This document shows positions 1 through 12,447 of a stretch of 64,000 nucleotides of DNA, piece after piece. Both the position numbers and the translations under genes were made by a program. The first letter of the stretch is position 1. Each line of letters begins with the position of its first letter. This DNA is from Trichoplax adhaerens (Eukaryota > Placozoa > Uniplacotomia > Trichoplacea > Trichoplacidae). The stretch lies in contig NW_002060944.1 in NCBI RefSeq assembly GCF_000150275.1, positions 4,413,080-4,477,079 on the forward strand, written 5' to 3'. The notes under the pieces are model-generated. The model was not told the origin of the DNA, ran no database searches, and was given only the letters and a program-made list of their open reading frames with translations.

Positions 1-3000
1 GTAGAATAGTGTTACTAAGAAAAATTTTACTATGTGTAAAATAAGGTAAAAGGTTGTCATGCAGATTGTAGCTGCGAGTACTACGAAAAGTATAAAAGCA
101 TGCAACTTTAGATTATTCTGTTAGTTCGTTCTAGAAATCTTTAGTAGTAGTATTCGGTTAGAGTAGAGCTGTGTGTAGTTAATCTTTGTCAAAGATTCAA
201 TAAAGCCCTTATTTTTCTAAAATTTGGAATTTCGTGATCGGTATACAGTATATCACATCTATACTACCGGAATATGATTTAAAATTGCTACTGCATTACG
301 TATCTCGTATTTATAATTAAAGATATTTTACAATGTTTTGAAATTATGATGATTTCTATTAGAATAGATAGGATCGCGCAGAACATTGTAGGTGTTACGA
401 TTAGCATAGTTTTATAGTTATTATAACAGTAAAAGACTATTACTCGATCATTAGAGTATAGAATAGGATGTTTAACGTTTAGGTATGAAAGTATATGACA
501 AATACTAAGCATCGATATACTCATATATGCAGTACAGAATTAGATATCAGAAATACGTTGTAATTTTAAATTTCATCTATTTCTTAGTATTAGTTTTATG
601 TAACCATACATATACAGAGAAGTATTCCACTTTTTTATATTGCTATAAAGTTATAGATGAAAAAATTATAGCATCTGTTAAATTAGAATTAGACAAGTAG
701 AGTAGATAAAGTTCCAGGATAAAATTGTAGTTCATTGTTAATTAAAATGTCAAGTTTTGAACGTAAAATTATAGTAAAATTCGAGATTGAATAAGTTAGT
801 AATATGATACTAGAGTAAAACTATAGCCAAATATTGACGTAACTGTTGTAACAAGTTTTATTAATGTTGAATTATAGCTTTCGATTGGTACCCGATATAG
901 GAAAGCTGATTCTAAAACTACCAGATGTTTATGAGTATATTTAATGATTGTCGTTAATATGAAGTATTTATTAATAACCCATCTATAAAGAATTCATATC
1001 GTTAGATATACGGTAATATGTTTTGAAAAAATATATAGTATCAAAGGCGACATTAAATAATTCGTAGCGGTTTAGATCCATAGCAACAGCCTTACTAGTA
1101 TAAGTTCTAACTTTAATCAATATAAACGAGAAAAAAACAGTTGTTATGGTTTATCTGGACATTTACATGTTAATCAAATGATTATGGCTTCTGTAGTCTA
1201 TGCATTTGTTTATCAATAGTAGATCAGTAAAGAATTCGCTGCAGGATACAGTTATGTATGATCGAAAGTTATAGTAATACGTCATAACTGCGTCAATTAA
1301 TATTTTAATTATAATGATTATGATAGCACGTGATAATAGAAACGAAGTTATTTATGCCTTTGGTCTGAAGATACATAAGTCAATTTAGTAAATCGCGTAT
1401 TCAAGAATGAATAGCTTAGGTAGTAAGTTTATATGTTATGCATATAGGCTATACTTTCGATCATTGGCATGTATTGTCATCATAGATGGAACAAATAGTA
1501 CCCTAGCCTAATTGTTTATCTTTGGTTAGAGTAAAATAGATAGGCATCAATTCTTTATGGACATTGTAATTGACTACATAATTCTATCTTAGATAGTACT
1601 TCTTATACAGTATTTGACCTGATATAAAGCTTAAGAAGTAATACAGCACTAAATTTATTGCTGTATATGTTCTTTATTATTTGTGGTGTTGCAGAAATAT
1701 TATATGAAGCTGAATAGATTTATCTAGTTTATTTACCCTAATATTTTATTAATACTTCGTTCTTTACATAAGAGATTGAAATTTTTTAACATATTTAGCT
1801 TTGCTGTCCTTTCATAAAAATATCAAAGGTAACACATTTCTTACCAACCTGTTAATAATTGTAATACGCATACAATTAATTTGTATTATCATATACTATA
1901 CACGCATATCAATATAATGAGAATATACTGCAGACCTTAATGCGTCAAGTGTACTAGTGTATCACAACGTAACTGATTTACTTATCTTTCAAATGATTAC
2001 TTAGTGATACATATGACAGTAAGAAATCTGATAATAAGATTTATTTATCTTATATTTTGTAATAACGGACTACTTTACATGTCCGTAACCTAACCAATCA
2101 GGTTATAAATGCATGTAATAATTGAAATTATAGTTATCTATACGCATGATAAGAAATTTATAAAAATTTGAGCTCTATGAAATCTTAATATAATATTACC
2201 TATCATTATGCCAACTAATGATAAACCAAGATAAATATTGCTATAATTTTAAATAGCTAAATTCCATGTAAAACCGGAAATATGCCTTAGTTTTCACTCA
2301 GAATAAGGTTTAATCCTGTCTAGGTGCCTATACTGTATATGATGTAACACACATCTTTTATTTTGAATTTACTCTTGGTCACCGTTTAATTTCAAAGCGG
2401 TATTAGACCGGACTGATATTGAATTTTTATCATTTTCATAAATTTTTTTGTGCAAAAATTTATAATTTCATGCAACATAGTGCAATCAATTTATACTGTG
2501 AGATGACTTAGATCCAATTATAATTGACATAGCTACTAATCAAATATAAGTCAATTATGAAGATCAGTAACCAGTTTTACTTCATAATAATATTAAATCG
2601 TCTCTAATTAAAAGCTAAAATAGTATTTATCAATTTTACATTATCTGTTTGCAGATGGTGTACAAATATCACAAGTGCAAAAATGGTTTCTAACCTTAGA
2701 TAATGCTATTCAACACATTAAAATATGAAATATCATCTATCTCGTTATGATGCATATAAAATGAAGTTAAACCACCAATACTCTTTTGTTATTAAATTAT
2801 CTGCTCTTACTAGATATTATTTCTGAGCAAGAAATTCATTCTAGACCGTAGAATCATGTTTAAAGAGTTACATATCATAAAAATAATTTAATATCCGCCT
2901 TAAACGCAAATCAAATATATCCTATCTATCGGAATCTCGATTTTTTACTTAAGGAGTAGTTATTCATGAATAAAAATCTATTTGAACTTGTAAAATTATT

Positions 3001-4128
3001 AATAGATAGTCTGAAGAAAAGCTTATTTATAAAGTATTGTGATTAATACTTAGTGAGCTACTGCATCAAAAGCAGTATCTGGGCCTAATAAATTAAAAGA
3101 ATCCAAGACATGTGTTGGTAGATTAACGGAAAACTAGAAATTGAAAAGCAAGATAGTGTATTAGAATCTGGAGTAGCCTAGGCTAATCAATCTTTAATTT
3201 GCTATTAGAGTAGACAATACTTTTAAATTTTTAGTTAGTGAGTGGAATAGATTCGAATTTTTCAATTTATTGTTATAAAATATAATCAAGATTAGCTCTA
3301 CGTATAGATTAATTTTTTTCTCACCGATTATGAGGGTGAATAATATTTAAACTTATAGTTATCGAATAAAGTTGATTAGATCGTATTATCTATTTACATC
3401 TTAGTCATCTATAGCTGCTTAGTAAATACTGGAATTATCATCTTAAACAATACTATAACGAAGTCTATGAGACTGAATTACTTTTTATGCATGTCATTAC
3501 ATTAGACTAGACAATGTGGTATATTGCTTGTCACGTGCCTTTATAAGTGAACATACCATAGTGATGCATAACGAAATATTTACAAGGCCTTCTATGCAAG
3601 AAAAATCTAATTTAATCAGCTTATACCTTAGCTGGTTGAAAGGAGAACTGTTTCAGACTGATAGGTTCGTCAGGACAGCCACTTCGACTAGATCTAGAAA
3701 CATCCAAAGCAGGGATTAATAATAGCGGTAATCGTTTAAATAATAAAGGATAAAACCGATAATATTCATATTAGCTTGATACTGGTAATGCTTTATTTTT
3801 AGATCTTTTAAGAAATAGTCCAGTATTCATGAACTGATATTAATGATAATTAGATTAACCATGAATTACTTGAGATACTCATCGATAATAGAAAATATTA
3901 ATATTGTACTGCACATTTAGATGCTGATGGAAGTCATCTTAGTATTTAAGCAAATAAATACTATAGTAGAAAGATGGGGAATAAATATCATGGATAATCC
4001 GTAGATTAATCCAGAATTAATATAATGTTAAAAAAGGTGAATTAATTGTGAACTATTTCCCTTTTTTATCTAAAATATATATAATAAGAGAGTTTTAGGG
4101 TGATATTTAGAAGATATTAAGAGTTTTT
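1..4128. other. No gene recognised (left edge)
   Basis: AT-rich sequence with stop codons in all frames and only short chance ORFs (for example minus 288-524 and plus 3516-3719). None of these has recognisable family motifs or pairs with flanking exons. I see no tRNA, rRNA or long repeat. It is the downstream flank of the minus-strand P450 gene that ends at 4129. Confidence 0.5.
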
Positions 4129-7100
4129 TTAGGTATTATTGATATACTTTTTGCCTGTCCAAATTGGCTCTTTATTCAATGTATACTGGCAGTGTAGTAG
4201 TAGATATAGACAGAAAACTTCGATCAAAGGGATGGCAATTCCCTAACGAATATTAGATACAGAATTTAGTAAAAGATGAAAGTAATATTTTCATCTTTAA
4301 TACTAGTACGTTTTTATATAGCACAGATAGTACAACTCATAGCTATATTTTGACTTACCTTGCCAGGACACTGATGACTATCTTCAGTAGCGTTAACAGT
4401 ATAAGGTCCTGCTTCCCACACAATGTTTTGTTTCAATGCCTAGTTGCGTATTATATTTATCAATTTTAAATGGTTATGAAAGCATTATAACTGTAAGCTA
4501 AAGATATTTCGAAATGTAATGAATTAGGGTAAATAAATCGAAATCTGATAAAATTACCGGTTCTTCTATAAATCGGAACGGTCTAAATTCTTCAGGATTT
4601 TTAAATATGGTCGGATCACGATGTGCTGAATAAATACTACCAGCTAATAATTGTCCTTTAACCACTTTAAATTTGCCTGATGATGAATAGATAACCAAAT
4701 CTCGCCTAGTTACACAATAAACGTTGAATAGATATTTCAATTTTAATGCCAAAATTAATTTCTAATTTATCATGCTATCAAGTTATCTAGATGTAAAAAA
4801 ATGTCTATCCTGTTTTTTACAATATATTATTATGGCTAAAACTAAATTGGAATTTGCACCTATCTAGTTTCTTGATCGGTATTATTCAAATTGTAAGTCT
4901 AGTCACTATTTCGCGATAGCTATCACTATCGCTTTCTCAAGTACTTTCTTCTTATACAAGTACTTACTCAAAGTTTATTAAAACGAAAAAACTTACTTTG
5001 TACGGCCAAATATCATAGAAATAGGAGGTGAAGTACGTAATACCTATAAATAAGAAATAGATTTAATGTCCATTACTCCATAAGATATTTAATATTTAGA
5101 ATAAGATCGCCTGATAATATCAAGAATTAGTTTTTGATATTCATAATTGCATATGCAGTACGTGTATGTGTAATTTTTGCTATTACCTAGTAGTCAGTAC
5201 CTTATAATCTTTATAAATCAGACTAAATTTGTGATTATTAAAGTATTGTATCTTAATACTGGGACACTTAAGAAATTTTTAGCTGCTAATTGAATGATAT
5301 CTTGGTGAAGATTTATGATAATTCCAAATCTGGAACTATTAAATAGGTGCATTAATTCTTCTAGGGTATCAAGATTTTAGAAAATTGCTACTATAAACTA
5401 GATGATGCGCTAAATATGAGTTTCGATTACTCTATTACATAGGTCAAGATACAAGGCATAATTTTGTCTGGTATTGCCAGAAATGGACTGAAGCCCGAAG
5501 AAATTGTGGCTACGCTCTACGAGAGAAATCATTAATTAAATTACTAAAAGTCCATCTTAATTTCGCTAGGCAATAAAATATCAAGGGAGTTGCTTCTTTA
5601 AGCTAGGTGACTAGGTGTTTTTCTATGTAAATAAAAATATGTACATTGTATACCAAAACATCGTTTTACCAAAATTCTTTATAGAAATGGATTAATTATC
5701 GCAGAAAATTTGTACCTATAGTGCAAGTTTAACTCTATTCTCCATGAAATTAATTATAATATTACGATATGAATCAAGATAGGGCTACGCCTATCAAAGA
5801 AATATTTAATTAATCTTGTATCTCCTTGAAGATGATATCTTTATCGAAATTATATCGGGAATCTCGAGGGCATTTTATAGAATTAATTATTAATTTATAA
5901 TGTAAATCAGATTATTTATAGTAATGCGTTGCTGAGACAAGTCATAAAGTCAAAACTTTCGTTAACATATTTCACTGTTATACTTGAAAGATTTGAAATT
6001 TTTTTAGAATATATGACATGAAAAGTTTAATTGATATCTGAAAATTGTGGTAAAGTTTACATATGATTATTGATCTAGGGATATCGTAATATGAAGTATT
6101 CTACTGCTTTACCTCCAGAACAAATGATTCTAAAGTTCGCATTTGATACAGAGAATTCGCCGATAAACCATTATGATTTTCCAGTCGGAGCTTAATTTCG
6201 GCAATTAACCGTTCTCTTTCAGCTTCTTTTAGTAATGCTATGCGCGCTGCACATGTTCTTATAACGCAATTGCAACCTCCATAGGCATTGAAACTGCAAA
6301 GTAAATAATATTATTTAGTAAGATATTACTGGTTAGATCCTGTTCATATTCTAACACTAGATGTAACTATATCAAATAACAGCCATTCGATATAGACAAT
6401 TAAATAAAATTTTGTGAGCCATAACTTTACTTACACCATGGCAAATAAAAGATTGTGTTTGGCGTCTTCAACATCTAATGAATGTTCTCCAGCAATTTGG
6501 ACTATTTTCTTTAAAGTGGGTGCTCTCTCAATATGTTTCATCATCTCTTGATATCCAATATAAGCATTAACGTAACTTTTTGTTTTCATCAATCCAAGTC
6601 GTCTAATAATGTTAAAAGTCACGGATATAATAATAGCGCACCGATTTATGTAATATTAAAAAACTATGTATCAAATTTGTGATTTCTATCGGGTATTTTT
6701 TTCTTATTTCTGATTCTTTTATTATTGATAAATTGTCACTCTATGCGTATAGTATGAAAGTGATATAGAATTATTTAAATGCTAAACTTACTTACGTAAA
6801 TAGTATTGCAGTAATACTGTATAATTATACCAGTTACTCATCATCATTAATACTAACATGTGATCATATATCGTTAGTGGTACTCGAAATTATCATTTTA
6901 ATTATTTATTATGATTTCAACATTAACGTTTTTAAACCTGTCGTAGTCTTATTGCTAAGCTTATAAAGGTTTTGTGCAATTCGTGCAAATTTGGTAGGAT
7001 AGGCTATCTACATTATAGACCGGTTTAATCTAAATGATGTCTTATTGTAGCCTACATAATTTACCTCGATCTTTCAAATATACCGGAGATCCAATTTTGT

Positions 7101-10100
7101 AGAGCAGCCACATTCCCCTTCGATCCAAGGAATAAAGTAGTAATTATATCACTACAAACTTCTTGTATTTCACTTTCAAAATCTCCTGCTACACTATTCT
7201 CTATGTTAAGATCAAACAAAGTTAAGCTGCGTTAGATTAACGGAAGATTTAAGCTAGATTTTACGACATTAGTCCTTTCTACAGATTAGTTTCCTAGAAA
7301 ATATTTATGAGAGCTATGCTGTATATTACAAAATTAAATATTAGTTAGCCGTAACTAATAAATATTAGATAAGACTAAGAATAAAGTATAGTATTATTTC
7401 TCTAGTTGAAAGCGAGGTCTAAAAATGAATTGCTGGTTATAGCTATATTAGATGGATTTATATTGTTTCTTAACGACACAAATCAAAGTTAACGGATTAC
7501 CTCGATGCGAATATGAGTATTTATTGCTCCAAGCTTCGAAGTGTCGACGTATAATTTTATCTGCAATCTTGATCATGTAGTTAGCTGGAATATGGCGAAG
7601 AATTTGCATTATAAATCGTTTTCGACGAATATGTGATTGATCGTTGGAGAATATTGATGGTCTAATATTAGCCATTAAATCGAAATTGAGTCGCACTTTA
7701 CCAAAACCATCTTCTTTTGAAATCTAAAACAATTTAGAGGTAGAAATTAATTCTCAGAGCTACGTATATTTGCAGATCGCTGTAATAGATCTTACTAAAA
7801 TTGAATGGAGTATACCTCATTTCTGAAAAATGAACATAATGTAGCATGTAATGCTACCCTACTAGGCTACTGCTATATAAAGCATTGCTTAGAGCTTTAA
7901 AATTGACCTTACTAAAACTAAATGGACAATACCTCCTTTCCTGAAAAAGTGAACGTAAGATAGCATAGAATGCTACCATACTAGCCTACTACTGTATGAA
8001 GTATTGCTTACGCTGTCAAATGAAGCAAAGTCATGATTATTAGATCAATTACCATGCTAATGACATTCCCTGTACGATATTTACTATCGGACTATTACAT
8101 TTATTAAGAATTAAAATGATACTGGCAATAGCGTAAATAAAGATTAAAATGCTACTCTACTTTAGCTAGTGTTCCTGAATCCAATTAGATCTGCGCCTAC
8201 AGTATATCCTTAGAAATGTTATGTTTATGTGCTGCATTCTACAGTTGAATTTAATAAAGCTGATTAGTAGTAAAATATAAAGATATTAAACGGTGTTCTA
8301 TAATCGACCTTAACTATAACCGATAAACTACACATCTTCTATGAGGAATTAGGGCGATATATAACGTTTGTTTATGTTTATGATTACATTATTATTCTAG
8401 TTTATTTTATTTTGCATTACTAGAATCATATATGTTATAATCGTTACCTCTATTGTATTTAGATTCTCTACTCTACTACTATACTATATGAAATCGATAA
8501 TATTAAAGAAAATTAACGTATCTTTCTTAAATTGCAACATATTTCTATATAATAGAGACATTTCTTATTTTAACTTACGCTATCGTGATCAAATAAGGTT
8601 TGTATGGCTATGTTATCTAATAGAGCCACAACTTTAGCGCCGGCGTAGACTCGGAAAACAGTGGAATTATATTTTTCTTCATATTGTTTAAAAAATGTAT
8701 TTCCATTCTAAAGAAAAAAATTCAACGGTGTTAATAATTTGAAGTTGGCGAATCTTGAATATTATTAACTAACGAGCGAACGTAAAGATTAGACTACTAA
8801 TATTGTGCTTAAAATTGGATATTAGGATTTGGTTTTATAGAGTAAGATAAATATCTATAATTCTTGAGAATAAGATTCTTCTAATTCACATTTATCGTGC
8901 AATTTCAACATGATGTGTGTAGAAAGAGCATATGACATGGGTTGCATAGCCGATGATTTAGCTTATATCTAGGTTGTAAGTGTAAGTATATGCCTACTCT
9001 CATTATACAATATTAAAATGTTTCCATTCTCGAAGTTAAAATCCTACGTCTCATAAATTATTGACTTTAAAATTCAGCGAGAGCTAGACAATCAAGGCCT
9101 CTATATTACATTACAGTATAATATTTAAAAACAAATAAGAATTAATGACAAGCTTTATTTGAATTGGGTTTGGGCTTATTCATTACGTAAAAAATTCATA
9201 AAAGGTAACATAATTTGGACCGTTTGAGATGGCCTAGGCTCTAGTGTGAAATTCTTTCACAGGATATCGCTAACTAGAAAGTTTTTGGTACTTCATATAA
9301 GAATTAAACTCGTGCTTGTAGTTTTGACTTTCTATCAGTAAGTCTATCCATTAAATTTTTAAGGTTTTAATTTTAAAATTCCTCTAGTATACTTTCTTGA
9401 CCATAAAATAAATATAATATAAATATTTTATTTACTGCAAAGCTCAAGTTATTCAGAGCCTAAAGAATAAAGCCTGAGTCTATGATTTTTTAACCTTTCT
9501 ATTCTCGAATTCGCTGTTAAATTTATAGCCCTAATTCTAAAATTACCCTAGAGCATAAATATAATTCTACAAGAAGGATCTAAGCTATTATGTGATATGT
9601 TATTAAAAGAATTAAATATTCTAATCTGTATCTAAGGTTAATTTTATAATCGTGTTTTGGTGTTGTTTAGACACAGCGCTTGTTCCATTTCCTGTGTTAC
9701 ATTGGGAATCAGAATGGCTAAAGCTTGATCATAAACATTGCGTAGCCTTTACTGAAGCATTTAACCAATAATGTCTATTAATAGATGGATGTAATAACAT
9801 CAATTACCGGTACTGTCGTTATAAAAACGGTGGGCAGTTTAAATTATGTTTTGAATTCTATTACAAATAGTAATAAAATCGAAATTAGTCCTTAGTAGAG
9901 TAATTAAAATTTAATTTTTCTTACGGCGACTTCAAAAATTGATCTAATCTTTCAATTAACAAGATTTAGTCATTAATTAAATATATCACAGGAACCATAA
10001 TGCAGCCTTCATATAGATATAGTCTTTATTAAAACTAGACGAAATATTTAATTAAAAACATCCGACACTTTGCTTTTCAAGTGTTAGTTTTAGCCTCTTT

Positions 10101-11137
10101 TTTGTTATGACGATAATATTGAGATCCTAGAATACTCACGAAATTGAAGCATCATGCCGAATGGCATATTATACATTAATACAATTAATTTCCTAAACTT
10201 CCATTATTCAATACTTTCTAGAACAATCTATTCACAATGATTCTATATTCGAGATATTGAGTCGATTAATCGATTTGAAGGCGATCAAATTTTGATCTAA
10301 TTTTTTGAATCTAATAGTTGATGCTTTCTAACGACGACATCTAGATTACTTAATGAAGTCGAAATATCAAGTTGAGCATTATTTAATAAAATTATTCATA
10401 TACGTAAATGTTCAAGTTACTACCAAATCATTTCAAGTATTTATCTCAACATAAGCTGCCTCGGGCGAATTGCCAATAGCTTAATCGTCTAGATTCTAGA
10501 ACATGCATAATTTTCGTGTCCTCCGGTAATATGATTGTTTAAAAGCAATCGCATATAAATGGGACGTTATCACTATGTAATCATTTTGCCCTTTTCGAGG
10601 TAGAATTGCGATTTTATGCTTTCTTTTAGCTATTTTACCTATGACCCATTTATCTTTTGACAATAACTTAAAGCCTTTAATCCGCTTATACCGTAGGACT
10701 ATGTTAGTATAGTGATGATAGGAATATGGTACAATGTGATAAGATTTAATGTAATGACCAATACACTAGTTCTGTTATCCGCCTGAGGGTAAAAGATGAC
10801 TGTGTCGATTGCCGATATTCATTTTAACTGTATGAGTAAAGATTCAACTTTTAGAATTCCATTGGAAAATATTTAGTAATGACTGGAAAAATCTCGAGTA
10901 TCCTTAATATTAATCAGATTAGGGATTCTGTATCATATATTTATTTAAAAATCGAATGAAAGTTATAAGTTATTAATTATTATTGATATTTATATCATAA
11001 ATTCATTTACGGTTACTGCGCGTAGGAGGACTTACTTTGATCATTTTGATAGCATTAAAAGTAACCGAACCAAATTTACCAGGCACTTCTCGTGGCTCAT
11101 CTTCTGGTGTGATAGATGTTCTATTCTTTCGAAACAT
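4129..11137 (-). CDS. CYP74-type cytochrome P450 (allene oxide synthase / hydroperoxide lyase / epoxyalcohol synthase clan)
   Basis: Ten exons join in phase: 11137-11036, 8707-8579, 7723-7501, 7185-7065, 6602-6435, 6293-6113, 5043-4997, 4705-4558, 4439-4359, 4242-4129, giving 437 residues. CYP74 enzymes rearrange fatty-acid hydroperoxides without O2 or a reductase. Diagnostic blocks: FFKQYEEKYNSTVFRV near residue 39; NLLFAMVFNAYGG near 242-254, the CYP74 I-helix that lacks the usual oxygen-activating Thr; EVLR (ExxR) at 308-311, spanning an exon junction; FGRTKRDLVI; KNPEEFRPFRF; and the long heme loop WEAGPYTVN...SHQCPGK with the thiolate Cys at 397. There is no N-terminal membrane anchor, as in plant CYP74 proteins. 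The last exon (GIAIPLIEVF...) fits the L-helix. The exon 4/5 junction and the last exon are the least certain parts. Which CYP74 activity it has cannot be read from sequence. Confidence 0.9.
7791..8024. repeat. Two-copy tandem duplication (117 bp) in CYP74 intron 2
   Basis: CTTACTAAAA recurs at 7791 and 7908, and the following ~115 bases align along their length (shared TGAATG/AAATGG, CTGAAAAA, TAGCAT..AATGCTACC and ACTAG.CTACT segments) at roughly 80% identity by eye. It lies between exons 3 and 2 of the P450 gene and does not disturb coding. Copy 2 fades out near 8024. Confidence 0.75.
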
Positions 11138-12447
11138 GGATAGAGATTCTCTACGATTGTATAAATTTTATTGAGTAATCAAGTGCTCTTAAGTTTTGTT
11201 GATTTCAATGGTGAACGGCCGATTTTTATCTTGGAATCATGAAATTGATGATGGTAAATCAAAAGTATGTTCGATTTTAACAGCAGTAGAAGGAAATACT
11301 TTTAAGTGTCTATCGATTAGATTGACACTCGAAAAAGAGTAATAAATCAATAGATGATCAGTGTTATCAAGTAGAATATTTTGGTCGTAGGAAATGGATT
11401 ACTTCCAAATAATTCCAAGTGTAAGGGAATAGGAGCAAAATAGTAGTTAAGCCAGGATATTTTCAAGTACAGTAATTGCGGTACTAAAAATAAGTAACCT
11501 ACACGTTTACAGTTATTAAGGCGACGTGGAGTTACTTGACCTATTTCACTCTTGACGTTATGATGTCAATTAATACATTGCGCTGTAATAGATTTCATTC
11601 CTCACGCTCGAAGTAATTGTTGTTATGGCAACTCTAGTTTACATTCTCAAGGTTTAACAATCAATATTTGTACAATTACAATCACAATATAGTAAATATT
11701 TTCAACTTTTGCTCAATAGTATGTAATCGTTCCATATATATATCCACACATAATTATATCTAATAATTTACGATAATTTTTTAACTAGCTGTTATACTTG
11801 CATACCAATATCTCGGTTAATATAGTACTTATTGAATTATTGAAATCCTACAAAATTCTATACATCTTTCAGTCTATTCATTCAGGTTTCAATTTAATAG
11901 TTGGTGTTGTCAAATTTTTATAATAATATCTATTGACTCTAGTTAAAGCGATAGACTGATATTTTCGCCACCATTCTTCATCAATAAAAAATAATCCAGA
12001 TTTATGTTCATTGTTCTCAACGGCATTGATTTAATTGTCTTTATTGTAAACAGTAAATACTACATCTATTTTATATTCTAATCGATGTTTGAAATATACA
12101 ATGCGTAACGTGCTATTAATATAAGGACAATGTTATCCGTAATAATATCTTACTCATGTACATCTTGTACGAGAAATAGCATTATTTTTAAATACCTGAC
12201 AACAAATTTTAATATCGTTGATAACAAGTTTAATATACTAAAAATCCGATTGATGGTAATGGTAGTAGCAAATTTACATGATCACTTCACAATGTAGAAG
12301 AGAAAATTTTTTAAATACGCCACGTAACTAGCCGATTTTATGATCGCGTGATAACATTCATGAATTATGCATAAACTCCTTAAATAGTCGTAAGAATCTA
12401 ATATTATAAAAAATAGCCTAGACGGGTAGAATAGATGCACGACAACG
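11138..12447. other. Intergenic: P450 promoter side and XAB2 3' flank
   Basis: Both neighbours are on the minus strand, so this 1.3 kb should hold the 3' UTR of XAB2 and the promoter of the CYP74 gene. I see no ORF with homology and no clear core-promoter or polyadenylation motif that stands out. Confidence 0.4.

Noticed and set aside
3516-3719. 67-codon plus-strand ORF downstream of the P450
   Set aside because: No recognisable domain, no flanking exons, no codon pattern distinct from background.
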